Positions 53,440-62,281 of a stretch of DNA of 64,000 nt are shown here, in pieces. Position 1 is the stretch's first letter. Each line of letters opens with the position of its first letter. The notes beneath the pieces are model-generated. The model was not told the DNA's origin, searched no databases, and worked only from the letters and a program-made list of their open reading frames with translations. The stretch comes from Magnetospirillum sp. 64-120 (lineage in GTDB: Bacteria > Pseudomonadota > Alphaproteobacteria > Rhodospirillales > Magnetospirillaceae). Position numbers and translations under genes: made by a program. The DNA lies in the NCBI GenBank assembly GCA_001898825.1, contig MKVK01000030.1, forward strand, positions 1 to 64,000, read 5' to 3'.

Positions 53440-53583
53440 TTAAGCAGCGATCGCCGCCTGATTTTGCCGCAACAGCAGCTCGACCACGGCCAGCTGCCAG
53501 ACACGGCTACCTTCCGCCTTGGCGTCGCCCGCGATCTGACGCAGGGTTTCCAGGGGAAGGTTACGGATCCATTCTTCCAACAT
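53440..53583 (-). CDS. Small protein of 47 residues, function unknown
   Basis: Reading from the ATG at 53583 gives MLEEWIRNLPLETLRQIAGD followed by AKAEGSRVWQLAVVELLLRQ and NQAAIAA. The peptide is amphipathic and fully helical in appearance. A strong AGGAGG lies upstream (11-base spacing), and a terminator follows. Balanced composition and the clear signals make it a real gene, although it is too short for most gene callers. I do not recognise its family. Confidence 0.72.
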   Translation of the reverse strand: MLEEWIRNLPLETLRQIAGDAKAEGSRVWQLAVVELLLRQNQAAIAA

Positions 53584-53744
53584 GATGCCAACAACCTCCT
53601 AAGTTGTTGCGGCGCAGCATACAGGAAAATGAAACGGTCTTACCACCGCCGCCCTTGCATCGGAGCCATGTGCGGAACGCAAGAGATTGTGGTTTTCCGT
53701 CATAAGGGGGCGGCGATCATTTGACCGTGATCACGGAAATGTCA

Positions 53745-53775
53745 AAAGGGCCTTCCCGGTGTGGGAAGACCCTTT
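53745..53775 (-). terminator. Terminator of the tRNA-Arg gene
   Basis: On the minus strand AAAGGGTCTTCCC pairs with GGGAAGGCCCTTT around five bases, and TTTT follows. It sits just after the 3' end of tRNA-Arg. Confidence 0.8.
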
Positions 53776-53780
53776 GTTCA

Positions 53781-53857
<77 letters not shown>

Positions 53858-53876
53858 CCGCTGTTGGAATGGCGCT

Positions 53877-54185
53877 TTAGAAGCGGCCGAATTCCAGCTT
53901 GTCGAAGCGGAAATTGTCGGAATAGTTCTTGGAACCCACCGGCTTCTTGGTGGCTTCCTCGAACACCTGGAAGTCCAGACCCTTGCGCTTGGCATAGGCG
54001 ACGGCTTCTTCCTTGGTGTCGAACTTGATGCGCACCTGCTGGGTGGTGTCGTCCGAGCCCAGCCAGCCCATCAGCGCGTCGGCTTCCTTGCGGGCAGCCG
54101 GTTCGTATTCCAGCACCCAGGCCTTGGTGTTGCCTTTGCCGGATTGCATGGCGGTCTTGGCCGGGCGGAAGATGCGAACCTGCAT
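53877..54185 (-). CDS. NDUFS4-family complex I accessory subunit
   Basis: A 102-residue protein of the ETC complex I conserved-region family (the 18-kDa/AQDQ subunit of mitochondria). VRIFRPAKTAMQSGKGNTKA followed by LMGWLGSDDTTQQVRIKFDT, then YSDNFRFDKLEFGRF, are the family blocks. It stabilises the NADH-binding module of complex I in alphaproteobacteria and mitochondria. It lies alone between tRNA-Pro and tRNA-Arg, apart from any nuo operon, and may be co-transcribed with the tRNAs. Confidence 0.9.
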   Translation of the reverse strand: MQVRIFRPAKTAMQSGKGNTKAWVLEYEPAARKEADALMGWLGSDDTTQQVRIKFDTKEEAVAYAKRKGLDFQVFEEATKKPVGSKNYSDNFRFDKLEFGRF

Positions 54186-54219
54186 GGACCTGTCTCCTTG
54201 GACTCTTGTGTCGATCCGT

Positions 54220-54296
54220 TGGTCGGGGCGAGAGGATTCGAACCTCCGGCATCCAGCTCCCAAAGCTGGCGCTCTACCAGGCTGAGCTACACCCCG
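54220..54296 (-). tRNA. tRNA-Pro(TGG)
   Basis: A 77-base cloverleaf on the minus strand. The acceptor stem CGGGGTG pairs with CGCCCCG (one G-U), with discriminator A and encoded CCA. The anticodon loop TTTGGGA gives TGG. The T-arm GTTCGAATC is canonical. Confidence 0.97.
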
Positions 54297-54308
54297 AGTG
54301 CGCTGGTT

Positions 54309-55268
54309 CTAAGGGGTTTTTGCCTCGGTTGCAAGGCTGTGCTGTGGCCCGGGCGGGCGAAACAGCGGACGCCAGCGCAGGCGCGTCGCCTGTTCCGCCA
54401 CCAGTTCGGCGATCACAGTTTCCAGCGCCTGACCAGCCGGACCCAAGGGTTTTTCCAACGGCCGCGCCAGGGTCAGGCGGCGGGTGGTGTGGACCGAATC
54501 CAGGTCGGCCACCGACAATTCGCCGCGCCCCACCATCTCGGCCACCGGGGCATAGGGCAACAAAGTGTGCATGCCGCCCAGGCGTACCGCCCCGATCAGC
54601 GCCGAAAGCGCGTCGATTTCCAGCACCGGATCGATGGTCACCTGATGGGCCATGGCCAGGGCGTCCACCATCAGCCGCAGCCGATGCGGCCGCGCCGGCA
54701 ACACCAGGGGCAAAGCTGCCAGTTGCCGGGGTGACAGAGCCGCCCCCAAGGCGCCGGCCGGGCCGACCACGACGATTTCTTCTTCCAGCAACGGCGTGGT
54801 GGCCAGATGGCCCATGGCGTTGGTTTCGTAAAGCACCGCCATGTCCAGCCGCCCGGCCAGAATCCATTCATGCACCGAGGCGCTGAAGGCTTCCACCAGA
54901 TGCAGCCGCACCTTGGGGAAACGCTGGCGAAAGGCCAGCCCCAACAGCGGCAGCAGCGCCAAGCCCAAGGATGACGGCACCCCCAGGGACAGTTGCCCCG
55001 ACGGTTCCGCCCCGGCGACGCGCACCGCGTCACGCAAATCCTCGGCCGCCCGCAGCAGACGGCGGGCCTGGTCGGCCAGAACCTCGCCGGCCGGGGTGGC
55101 GATGGCGCCGCGCCCGGTGCGCGCCAGCAAGGCCACCCCCATCTCGTCTTCCAGCAACTGCATCTGCCGGGAAAGAGCGGGTTGGGCGATGCGCAACAGG
55201 CTGGCCGCCTTGGAAAACGACCGCTGTTCAGCGATGCAGACGAAGCTGCGCAGCTTATGCAGGTCCAC
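54309..55268 (-). CDS. LysR-family regulator of the itaconate-type operon
   Basis: A 319-residue LTTR. The N-terminal HTH is DLHKLRSFVCIAEQRSFSKA followed by ASLLRIAQPALSRQMQLLE. The effector domain occupies the rest (GVPSSLGLALLPLLGLAFRQ and onward). I chose the GTG at 55268, which gives the normal distance to the HTH. A longer reading from 55304 is possible but would run over repeated ATATCTT elements (55285-55291 and 55303-55309) that look like regulator sites. It is divergent from the CoA-transferase operon and presumably senses its substrate. Confidence 0.85.
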   Translation of the reverse strand: MDLHKLRSFVCIAEQRSFSKAASLLRIAQPALSRQMQLLEDEMGVALLARTGRGAIATPAGEVLADQARRLLRAAEDLRDAVRVAGAEPSGQLSLGVPSSLGLALLPLLGLAFRQRFPKVRLHLVEAFSASVHEWILAGRLDMAVLYETNAMGHLATTPLLEEEIVVVGPAGALGAALSPRQLAALPLVLPARPHRLRLMVDALAMAHQVTIDPVLEIDALSALIGAVRLGGMHTLLPYAPVAEMVGRGELSVADLDSVHTTRRLTLARPLEKPLGPAGQALETVIAELVAEQATRLRWRPLFRPPGPQHSLATEAKTP

Positions 55269-55363
55269 GATATGCCAATCCGCGATATCTTTTATCAAAA
55301 CCATATCTTAGACGCATAGCGAGGAAAGGACTAGTGTCAGCCCATGACAAAGGAACAGGCCCC

Positions 55364-56488
55364 ATGAACAACGCGCTTTCGGGAATTCTGGTCGTGGCCC
55401 TGGAACAGGCGGTCGCCGCGCCTTATTGCACATCGCGTCTGGCCGATGCTGGCGCCCGGGTGATCAAGATCGAACGGGCGGAAGGCGACTTCGCCCGTGG
55501 CTATGACCACGTGGCCCATGGCGAAAGCGCCTATTTCGTCTGGACCAACCGGGGCAAGGAATCGGTGTGCCTGGACATCAAGAACGCCGACGATTGCGCG
55601 CTTTTGGCCCGCATGATCGCCAAGGCCGACGTGTTCATCCAGAATCTGGCGCCGGGCGCCGCCGAACGGGCGGGTTTTGGCTCCGAAGACCTGCGGCGGC
55701 GCCACCCCCGGCTGATCACCTGCGACATTTCCGGCTATGGCGAGGACGGTCCCTATCGCGACATGAAGGCCTATGACCTGCTGGTGCAGTCGGAAACCGG
55801 TCTGGCCGCCATCACCGGGGCACCGGAAGGCCCTGGCCGCGTCGGCGTGTCGGTGGCCGACATCGCCTGCGGCATGAACGCCCACACCGCCATCTTGCAG
55901 GCGCTGTACCAGCGTGAACGCACAGGCCAGGGATCGGGCATCGCCCTGTCGCTGTTCGATTCCGTCGCCGATTGGATGAGCGTGCCGTTGATGCATTTCG
56001 AATATGGCGGCAAAGCCCCCCAACGCGTCGGGCTGAACCATCCGTCCATCGCGCCTTATGGGGCCTATGCCTGTGGCGATGGCCGCCAAGTAGTGTTTTC
56101 CATCCAGAACGAACGGGAATGGAAGACCTTTTGCGAAGTGGCGTTGCGGCGTCCCGACATTGCCGTCGATCCGCGTTTCGACGCCAATCCCCGCCGCGTC
56201 GCCCACCGCCCGGAACTGGACGCGGAAATCGCCGGGGTGTTTTCCGCCCTGACCCAGGATCAGGTGATCGAGCGGCTGAACCAGGCCCGTATCGCCTTTG
56301 GCCGCTTGAATCAGGTGGCCGATCTGGCCCAGCACAGCCAACTGCGCCGCATCACCACCCCCACCCCCAGCGGCCCGGTTCAGTCGGTGGCGCCGCCCAT
56401 CCGCTGGAGCGGCGCCACCTTCACCCCCGGCCCGGTCCCCGCCATCGGCCAGCACGACCAAGCCATCCGTCAGGAGTTCAAAGCATGA
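55364..56488 (+). CDS. Family III CoA transferase, itaconate or mesaconate CoA transferase-like
   Basis: A 374-residue CaiB/BaiF-type enzyme. LVVALEQAVAAPYCTSRLAD and ARVIKIERAEGDFARGYD are N-terminal family blocks, and the catalytic Asp lies in CLDIKNADD or the nearby IQNLAPGAAER block. Similar enzymes attach CoA to itaconate or move it on mesaconate. The next two genes encode matching hydratase and lyase steps, as in the Pseudomonas aeruginosa ict-ich-ccl locus. The ATG follows AAAGGAA. Confidence 0.85.
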   Translation: MNNALSGILVVALEQAVAAPYCTSRLADAGARVIKIERAEGDFARGYDHVAHGESAYFVWTNRGKESVCLDIKNADDCALLARMIAKADVFIQNLAPGAAERAGFGSEDLRRRHPRLITCDISGYGEDGPYRDMKAYDLLVQSETGLAAITGAPEGPGRVGVSVADIACGMNAHTAILQALYQRERTGQGSGIALSLFDSVADWMSVPLMHFEYGGKAPQRVGLNHPSIAPYGAYACGDGRQVVFSIQNEREWKTFCEVALRRPDIAVDPRFDANPRRVAHRPELDAEIAGVFSALTQDQVIERLNQARIAFGRLNQVADLAQHSQLRRITTPTPSGPVQSVAPPIRWSGATFTPGPVPAIGQHDQAIRQEFKA

Positions 56489-57324
56489 GCCAACCGAACC
56501 TGACCGACTGGATCGGCCGCACCGAGGAAAGCACCGACACCATCACCGCTGCCCCCCTGGCGGGGCTGGCCGCCACCTTGGACCACGACAATCCGCCGTG
56601 GCCCGCCGACACCGTGCCGCCCATGGGCCATTGGCTGTATTTCCTGCCCCGCGCTTTGCAACGCGACATTTCCGCCGACGGCCATCCCCATCGTGGCGGC
56701 TTCCTGCCGCCCGTCGCCCTGCCGCGGCGCATGTGGGCCGGGGGACAGCTGGAATTCGCCCACGACCTGAAGGTGGGCGATCAGGTGCGCCGGCTTTCCA
56801 CCATCAAGGACGTCACCGCCAGATCGGGCCGCAGCGGCGACATGGTGTTCGTCGCCGTGGAACACCAGATCTTCACCCAGGACGGCTTGGCGGTTCGTGA
56901 AATCCACGACATCGTCTATCGTCAGCCGCCCGTCCCCGGCGCCGTCCCGCCGCCGCCGGAAGCCCCACCGCAAGCCGCCACCTGGAATCGCCGACTGGTC
57001 CCCGATCCGGTGCTGCTGTTCCGTTATTCGGCCCTGACCTTCAACGGCCACCGCATCCATTACGACCGCGATTATTGCCGCGACCAGGAAGGCTATCCCG
57101 GCCTGATCTTCCACGGGCCGCTGACCGCCACCTTGCTGGCGGATCTGTTCCTGCGGGAAAATCCCGGTAGCCGCATCAGCCGCTTTGATTTTCGCGCCAA
57201 GCGGCCGCTGTTCGACATCCATCCCTTGACCCTGTGCGGCGCCCCCACCGCCGACGGCGCCCAGATGTGGGCGCTGGACCAGGACGGCGCCGTGGCGATG
57301 ATTGCTGATCTGGAGGCGAAATGA
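56485..57324 (+). CDS. MaoC/FAS1-type dehydratase: itaconyl-CoA or mesaconyl-C4-CoA hydratase-like
   Basis: A 279-residue double hot-dog enzyme. The second half has FRYSALTFNGHRIHYDRDYC followed by YPGLIFHGPLTATLLADLFL, the hydratase-2 catalytic block with Asp and His. The N-terminal half resembles HTD2-like and Meh/Ich proteins (MGHWLYFLPRALQRDISADG). It would hydrate itaconyl- or mesaconyl-C4-CoA to citramalyl-CoA. It overlaps both neighbours by ATGA. Confidence 0.82.
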   Translation: MSQPNLTDWIGRTEESTDTITAAPLAGLAATLDHDNPPWPADTVPPMGHWLYFLPRALQRDISADGHPHRGGFLPPVALPRRMWAGGQLEFAHDLKVGDQVRRLSTIKDVTARSGRSGDMVFVAVEHQIFTQDGLAVREIHDIVYRQPPVPGAVPPPPEAPPQAATWNRRLVPDPVLLFRYSALTFNGHRIHYDRDYCRDQEGYPGLIFHGPLTATLLADLFLRENPGSRISRFDFRAKRPLFDIHPLTLCGAPTADGAQMWALDQDGAVAMIADLEAK

Positions 57325-58178
57325 CCCCCATCCCCGCTTGGCGTTCCCTGCTGTTCGTCCCCGCCGACAAGCCGGCGCTGTTGGAAAAGGCCCATACGCG
57401 CGGTGCCGACGCCATCATCTTGGATTTGGAAGACGCGGTGCCCGCCGCTGGCAAGCCCCAGGCCCGCGCCGATTTGGGCAACTGGATCGAGCGACTGGCG
57501 GGCTGCGGCTGTTCGGTGGTGGTCCGGGTCAATTCCGGCTGGCTGGATGTGCTGGCCGACCTGCCGGCCGTCATCCGCCCCGGGGTTTCCGCCTTGTTGC
57601 TACCCCAGGTCAAGGACGACCTGCCGGTGCGGGCGGTTTCGGGCATCGTCGCCGAGATGGAAACCGCCCAGGGACTGCCGGAAGGCAACATCGGCCTGAT
57701 CCCCATGGTCGAAGGGGCGGCGGTGCTGCCCCATTTGCCCACCATCGCCGCCCTGCCCCGCGTGGTCGGCCTGGCGCTGGGCAGCGAGGATTACGCCCTG
57801 TCCCTGCGCAGCGAACCGGGGCCAGCCGTGTTGACCCCGGTCTGCCAGATGATGGTGCAGATCACCTCGGTACGCGGCCAGATGGCCATCGGACTGGTGG
57901 ACAGCCTGACCAATTTCCGCGATCTCGACGCCTATGGCCGCACCTGCGCCCAGTCGCGCGCCGTCGGCATGACCGGGGCGCTGTGCATCCACCCGGCCCA
58001 GGTGGCGTTGGTCAACCAAGGCTTCGCCATCAGCCCGGCCCTGCTGGCCTGGGCGGACAAAGTCATGAATGCGTGGCAGCAGGCCGAAGCCCAAGGGTTG
58101 GGTGTGTGTTCGGTGGATGGCCAGATGATCGACCGCCCGGTGGTCGAACGCGCCCGCCACATCTTGAAGCAGGGCTAA
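57321..58178 (+). CDS. CitE-like citramalyl-CoA lyase
   Basis: A 285-residue HpcH/HpaI-aldolase-family lyase. SLLFVPADKPALLEKAHTRG and DAIILDLEDAVP contain the metal-binding Asp/Glu region, and LVDSLTNFRDLDAYGRTCAQ followed by GMTGALCIHPAQVALVN is the C-terminal signature. It should split citramalyl-CoA into pyruvate and acetyl-CoA, completing itaconate breakdown. It overlaps the hydratase gene by four bases. Confidence 0.85.
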   Translation: MTPIPAWRSLLFVPADKPALLEKAHTRGADAIILDLEDAVPAAGKPQARADLGNWIERLAGCGCSVVVRVNSGWLDVLADLPAVIRPGVSALLLPQVKDDLPVRAVSGIVAEMETAQGLPEGNIGLIPMVEGAAVLPHLPTIAALPRVVGLALGSEDYALSLRSEPGPAVLTPVCQMMVQITSVRGQMAIGLVDSLTNFRDLDAYGRTCAQSRAVGMTGALCIHPAQVALVNQGFAISPALLAWADKVMNAWQQAEAQGLGVCSVDGQMIDRPVVERARHILKQG

Positions 58179-58182
58179 GACC

Positions 58183-59334
58183 ATGAGCGAGACTTTCCCG
58201 GAAATCCGCGACTCCGTCCGTCGCCTGTGTGCCGGCTTTCCCGGCGAATATTGGCGCCGGCTGGACACCGAGCGGGCCTATCCCGCCGAATTCGTCGCCG
58301 CGCTGACCAAGGCCGGCTTCCTGTCGGTGCTGATCCCCGAAGAATATGGCGGGTCGGGCCTGGGGCTGGCGGCGGCGGCGGCGATCTTGGAGGAAATCCA
58401 CCGATCAGGCTGCAACGCCAGTGCCTGCCACGCCCAGATGTACACCATGGGCACGGTGCTGCGGCACGGCAACGACCTGCAAAAACAGATGTTGCTGCCC
58501 GGTGTCGCAGCCGGTTCCTTGCGCCTGCAGGCCTTTGGCGTCACCGAACCGACCAGCGGCACCGACACCACCCGCATCCGCACCTTCGCCCGCAAGGTGG
58601 GCGACAAATACGTGGTCAACGGCCAAAAAGTGTTCATTTCCCGCGCCGAACATTCCGACTGGATGGTTCTGCTGGTGCGCACCACGCCGCGTGATCAGGT
58701 CAAGAAAACGACCGATGGCTTAAGTGTCTTGCTGGTGGACCTGCGCCAAGCCCAGGGCAACGGGCTGACCATCAAGCCCATCCGCACCATGATCAACCAC
58801 GCCACCACCGAAATCTTCCTGGACGATCTGGAAGTGCCCGCCGAAAACCTGGTGGGCGAGGAAGGCAAGGGCTTCGGCTACATCCTGGACGGCATGAACG
58901 CCGAACGGCTGCTGATCGCCAGCGAATGCGTCGGTGACGCCCGCTTCTTCATCGACCGGGCCAGCGACTACGCCAAAACCCGGGAAGTGTTCGGTCGCCC
59001 CATCGGCGCCAACCAGGGGGTTCAATTCCCCATCGCCCGGGCCTATGCCGAAACCCGGGCCGCCGCCCTGATGGTCGACCACGCGCTGGAATTGTTCGAC
59101 GCGGGAAAACCCTGCGGCACCGAAGCCAACATGGCCAAGCTTTTGGCGTCGGAAGCGTCGTGGCACGCCGCCGACACCTGCCTGCAGACCCATGGCGGCT
59201 ATGGATTCGCCGAGGAATACGACATCGAACGCAAGTTCCGCGAAACCCGGCTTTATCAGGTGGCGCCCATTTCCACCAACCTGATCCTGTCGCATGTGGC
59301 CACCCACGCCTTGGGCCTGCCGAAAAGCTTTTAA
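58183..59334 (+). CDS. Acyl-CoA dehydrogenase
   Basis: A 383-residue FAD enzyme. FGVTEPTSGTDTTRIRTFAR and VVNGQKVFISRAEHSDWMVL are FAD-binding blocks, and HGGYGFAEEYDIERKFRETR followed by LYQVAPISTN is the C-terminal signature. The base appears to be a Glu in the C-terminal region. P. aeruginosa also keeps an acyl-CoA dehydrogenase in its itaconate locus; the substrate is not known. Four bases separate it from the lyase gene. Confidence 0.9.
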   Translation: MSETFPEIRDSVRRLCAGFPGEYWRRLDTERAYPAEFVAALTKAGFLSVLIPEEYGGSGLGLAAAAAILEEIHRSGCNASACHAQMYTMGTVLRHGNDLQKQMLLPGVAAGSLRLQAFGVTEPTSGTDTTRIRTFARKVGDKYVVNGQKVFISRAEHSDWMVLLVRTTPRDQVKKTTDGLSVLLVDLRQAQGNGLTIKPIRTMINHATTEIFLDDLEVPAENLVGEEGKGFGYILDGMNAERLLIASECVGDARFFIDRASDYAKTREVFGRPIGANQGVQFPIARAYAETRAAALMVDHALELFDAGKPCGTEANMAKLLASEASWHAADTCLQTHGGYGFAEEYDIERKFRETRLYQVAPISTNLILSHVATHALGLPKSF

Positions 59335-60653
59335 AGGCGCAGGTCCACCGCCAGCCCCCCCAGCGGGGACTGGCGGAATTCCATGGCCCCGCCGTGCAGG
59401 CTGACCAGATCGGCGACGATGGACAGGCCCAGGCCCCAGCCTTCGGCCCGCTGGTCCATGCGGGCGCCGCGATCAGCGGCCTGGGCGGCTTGTTCGGGGC
59501 TCATGCCCGGCCCGTCGTCCTCGACGCACAGGCCGAGGTCGTCCCCCTGACGGCTGGCGGTCAACCGCACCTGGGACTTGGCCCATTTACAGGCGTTTTC
59601 CAAAAGGTTTCCCAGGATTTCCGCCAGATCGTCGGCGTCGCCCAGAAAATCGGCGTCTTCGCCCACCTGCAAATCGAACCGCAGGCCGCGTTCCGCGAAA
59701 ATCTTGCCCAAAGCGGCAGCGATGTCGGCGGCCACCGGCGCCACCGCCACCCGCCCGCCCAAGGCCCGGCCGGCCCCGGCACTGGCGGCGGCACGGCCCA
59801 GATGACGTTCCACCAGACGCCGCATGTCTTCCAGTTGCCGTTGCATCACCTGACGGTCAGGATCACCCGCCAGTTCCGCCTGCAGAACGGCCAAGGGGGT
59901 TTTCAACCCATGGGCCAGGTTGCCCACATGGGTGCGGGCGCGCTCGATCAATTCGGCGTCGTTGTCCAGAACCATGTTCATGGCGTCGGCCAAGGGCGCG
60001 ACTTCGCGAGGATAATCGTTGGGCAGACGCGCCCATTGGCCGCATCGCACCGCTTCCAGGTCATGGGCCATGCGGTGCAGGGGGCGCAACCCGAAGCGCA
60101 CCTGGATGATCACCGCCATGGCCAGCCCCAGCCCCAGCCCCCCCAGCGCCAGGGTCAGCAGCCAATCGAAACGGCGCACGCCATCGGCCACTTCGGCACG
60201 GTCGGCGCCCACCAGCACATGGATCGTGCCGCCCCCATCCAGGCTGACGTCGCGTTCGGCCAGCATCAGCTTTTCGCCGTTCGGCCCGTTGAGGGATCGG
60301 TAGCTGACGGCGGCATGGCCGTTTTCCACCGGAAGCGTCTGGTCCCACAGCGAGCGCGAGCGGGTCAGCCGGCCGTCGGCCCCGGCCACCTGCCAGTACC
60401 AGCCGGAATATATCTGGTCGAAACGCGGGTCGCCCAAGGGACGCGCCAAAACGATGCTGCCATCGGGATGACGGTCCAAGGCGGCGATTGCGGCGCGCAC
60501 CAGGGAATCCAGGCGCAGTTCGAACTGGCGCTCGACGGACTCGCGAAAGCCCCAAGCCAGGACACCGCCCCCCAAGGCCAGGGACAACAACAGCCACACC
60601 AGCGAAGCGGCGACCAGACGGCCGGAAAGCGATCGCTGTCGGGCCACTTTCAT
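59331..60653 (-). CDS. Two-component sensor histidine kinase
   Basis: A 440-residue kinase. Two spans (about residues 12-35 and 163-185) flank a periplasmic domain with HAMP-like linker. The H-box is HVGNLAHGLKTPLAVLQAEL, the N-box is LGNLLENACKWA, and the ATP lid is VEDDGPGMSPEQA then GWGLGLSIVADLV. It is of the PhoQ/QseC type. Its start overlaps the regulator stop by four bases. It ends convergent with the acyl-CoA dehydrogenase gene. Confidence 0.92.
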   Translation of the reverse strand: MKVARQRSLSGRLVAASLVWLLLSLALGGGVLAWGFRESVERQFELRLDSLVRAAIAALDRHPDGSIVLARPLGDPRFDQIYSGWYWQVAGADGRLTRSRSLWDQTLPVENGHAAVSYRSLNGPNGEKLMLAERDVSLDGGGTIHVLVGADRAEVADGVRRFDWLLTLALGGLGLGLAMAVIIQVRFGLRPLHRMAHDLEAVRCGQWARLPNDYPREVAPLADAMNMVLDNDAELIERARTHVGNLAHGLKTPLAVLQAELAGDPDRQVMQRQLEDMRRLVERHLGRAAASAGAGRALGGRVAVAPVAADIAAALGKIFAERGLRFDLQVGEDADFLGDADDLAEILGNLLENACKWAKSQVRLTASRQGDDLGLCVEDDGPGMSPEQAAQAADRGARMDQRAEGWGLGLSIVADLVSLHGGAMEFRQSPLGGLAVDLRL

Positions 60654-61318
60654 GACTCGGCCGCCAGATCCAGGCGGTAACCCTGGCCGCGTATGGTATG
60701 GATCAGCCCGCCCCCCAGTTTCTTGCGCAATCGTCCGATCAGAACTTCAAGAACGTTGGAATCGTTGTCGAAATTTCGGTCATAGACGTGTTCCATCAGC
60801 TCGGTTCGGCTGACCACCTTGCCTTGGTGGTGCATCAGATAGGACAGGATGCGGAATTCCTGGGCGGTCAGCTGTACGGGCATGCCGTCCATGCTGACCC
60901 GCCCCCCGTTGGTGTCCATCCGCAAGCCGCCGCACACCAGTTCCGGCTGCGCGTGGCCCGAAGCCCGGCGGATCAAGGCGCGAACCCGGTAAACCACTTC
61001 ATCCAGCTCGAACGGCTTGGTCACGTAATCGTCGGCCCCGGCATTGAAGGCCACCATCTTTTCGCTCCAGCGGCCGCGTGCGGTCAGCACCAGGACCGGC
61101 ATGGTGCGCCCGGCTTCGCGCCAGCGGGCCAGCACCGAATTGCCGTCCAGCTTGGGCAATCCCAGGTCCAGGATCACCGCGTCATAGGGTTCGGTGTCGC
61201 CCAGATACCAGCCCTCCTCGCCGTCATAGGCGGTGTCGACGGCGAAGCCAGCCGCTTCCAGGCTTTGGCTTAGGCGGAAGTTCAAAGACGGCTCGTCCTC
61301 GATCAGCAACAGCCTCAT
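60650..61318 (-). CDS. OmpR-family response regulator
   Basis: A 222-residue regulator. The receiver has LLIEDEPSLNFRLSQSLEAA and the phosphoacceptor Asp in VILDLGLPKLDG; Lys is in DDYVTKPFELDE. The C-terminal winged helix has LTAQEFRILSYLMHHQGKVV. It overlaps the PepSY gene and the kinase gene by four bases each. Probable targets include the divergent cytochrome operon, via the direct repeat at 61646-61661. Confidence 0.93.
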   Translation of the reverse strand: MRLLLIEDEPSLNFRLSQSLEAAGFAVDTAYDGEEGWYLGDTEPYDAVILDLGLPKLDGNSVLARWREAGRTMPVLVLTARGRWSEKMVAFNAGADDYVTKPFELDEVVYRVRALIRRASGHAQPELVCGGLRMDTNGGRVSMDGMPVQLTAQEFRILSYLMHHQGKVVSRTELMEHVYDRNFDNDSNVLEVLIGRLRKKLGGGLIHTIRGQGYRLDLAAES

Positions 61319-61620
61319 TTGCCATCCTTCTGACGCTTCTTCAGCAACTGGCCGCTGCCGGCGTCATAGATCAGTTTCACCACCCGGCCATCCTTGCCCA
61401 GAACCTTGATCTCGTAAACAAACTGGCCGCGCTCGTCTTCCAGTTCGGCCTCGATCATCTGGCCGGGCACCTCGGCCTCGGCCCGGTTCAGGATGTCGCG
61501 CAAGGGCAGGATGCGTCCTTCTTCCAAGGCGCGGCGGGCGCGGTCGTGGTCGGCCTCGTCCGCGTGGGTCAGGGCGGGGGCCAGCATCAGGGCGGCGGCA
61601 AGGGCAAGGATTCGTCTCAT
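61315..61620 (-). CDS. Periplasmic PepSY-domain protein
   Basis: A 101-residue exported protein. A signal peptide (MRRILALAAALMLAPALTHA) precedes a PepSY domain (ILNRAEAEVPGQMIEAELED, then FVYEIKVLGKDGRVVKLIYD, then GSGQLLKKR). Such proteins often precede a QseBC-like pair and may modulate the sensor. I use the ATG at 61620; the frame is open to a GTG at 61644 but the signal peptide fits the former. Confidence 0.85.
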   Translation of the reverse strand: MRRILALAAALMLAPALTHADEADHDRARRALEEGRILPLRDILNRAEAEVPGQMIEAELEDERGQFVYEIKVLGKDGRVVKLIYDAGSGQLLKKRQKDGK

Positions 61621-61645
61621 GGCTTCCAAACTAGGGCGCGGCACC

Positions 61646-61661
61646 TGAACCCAGGATGAAC
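61646..61661. promoter_or_regulatory. Direct repeat TGAAC-N6-TGAAC, candidate response-regulator site
   Basis: TGAAC at 61646-61650 and 61657-61661 repeat with an 11-bp period. This spacing is typical of OmpR-family binding sites. It lies between the PepSY-regulator-kinase operon and the cytochrome operon, 25 bp from the first and about 70 bp from the second. Confidence 0.5.
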
Positions 61662-61730
61662 AAGGCGGTCAGGCCCGGTTCACCCCTCGCACGCCAAGAT
61701 AACAGCCATCAACCGCCAAGGAGAGAGGCG

Positions 61731-61817
61731 ATGATCGGAAAAATGCTGTGGCAAGGGGCGTTGGCCGCCCTGCTGATCGCCAGCGCCGCCGGCTTGTTCC
61801 AGGGCATGACGTCATGA
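61731..61817 (+). CDS. 28-residue membrane peptide
   Basis: The ATG at 61731 follows AGGAGAG at good spacing and encodes MIGKMLWQGALAALLIASAA followed by GLFQGMTS. Nearly all of it is one hydrophobic span. The stop overlaps the ATG of the cytochrome b gene (ATGA). It is probably a small subunit or assembly factor for the cytochrome b, but no family is known to me. Confidence 0.68.
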   Translation: MIGKMLWQGALAALLIASAAGLFQGMTS

Positions 61818-62281
61818 TCCCCGCCAAGCTGCAATTCACCGCGCTTCGCTTCTGGCACGCCTGGCTGGCCGGTGGCTTCGTGGTCGCCTGGGCCACCGCC
61901 GACGAAGACACCTATGCCATGCATCAGTTCGCCGGATACGCGGTGCTGGCGGCCATCGTCCTGCGCCTGCTGGTCGGATTGACGGCCGGCAAAGGCAGCC
62001 CCTGGCGCCTGCCCCGCCCCCGACTGGCGTGGACGAACAAGGGACGCAACCCGCTGTTCGCCTGGTTCGCCGCGCTGTTGTTGGGGGTGATCGGACTGGC
62101 CGCCCTGTTGGGCGCCCTGGCCGACGGCGCCACCTGGCTGGAAGACCCGCACGAGGCGGTTTCCAACCTGTCGCTGTGGGTGATCGGCGGCCACGCCGCC
62201 TTCATCGCCTTTTTCTTCGGGGGCAAGCGTCTGCTGGCCCGCCTGTCGCAAAACCTGTTGCCCAAGGAGAAAACCACGTGA
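61814..62281 (+). CDS. Membrane cytochrome b (b561 type)
   Basis: A 155-residue protein with four spans. His candidates for haem b are in LRFWHAWLAGG, AMHQFAGYAVLA and WVIGGHAAFIAF. It resembles the di-haem cytochrome b encoded with SHP and DHC in purple bacteria, moving electrons between the quinone pool and periplasmic cytochromes. ATG overlaps the small peptide gene, and its stop overlaps the SHP gene. Confidence 0.85.
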   Translation: MIPAKLQFTALRFWHAWLAGGFVVAWATADEDTYAMHQFAGYAVLAAIVLRLLVGLTAGKGSPWRLPRPRLAWTNKGRNPLFAWFAALLLGVIGLAALLGALADGATWLEDPHEAVSNLSLWVIGGHAAFIAFFFGGKRLLARLSQNLLPKEKTT

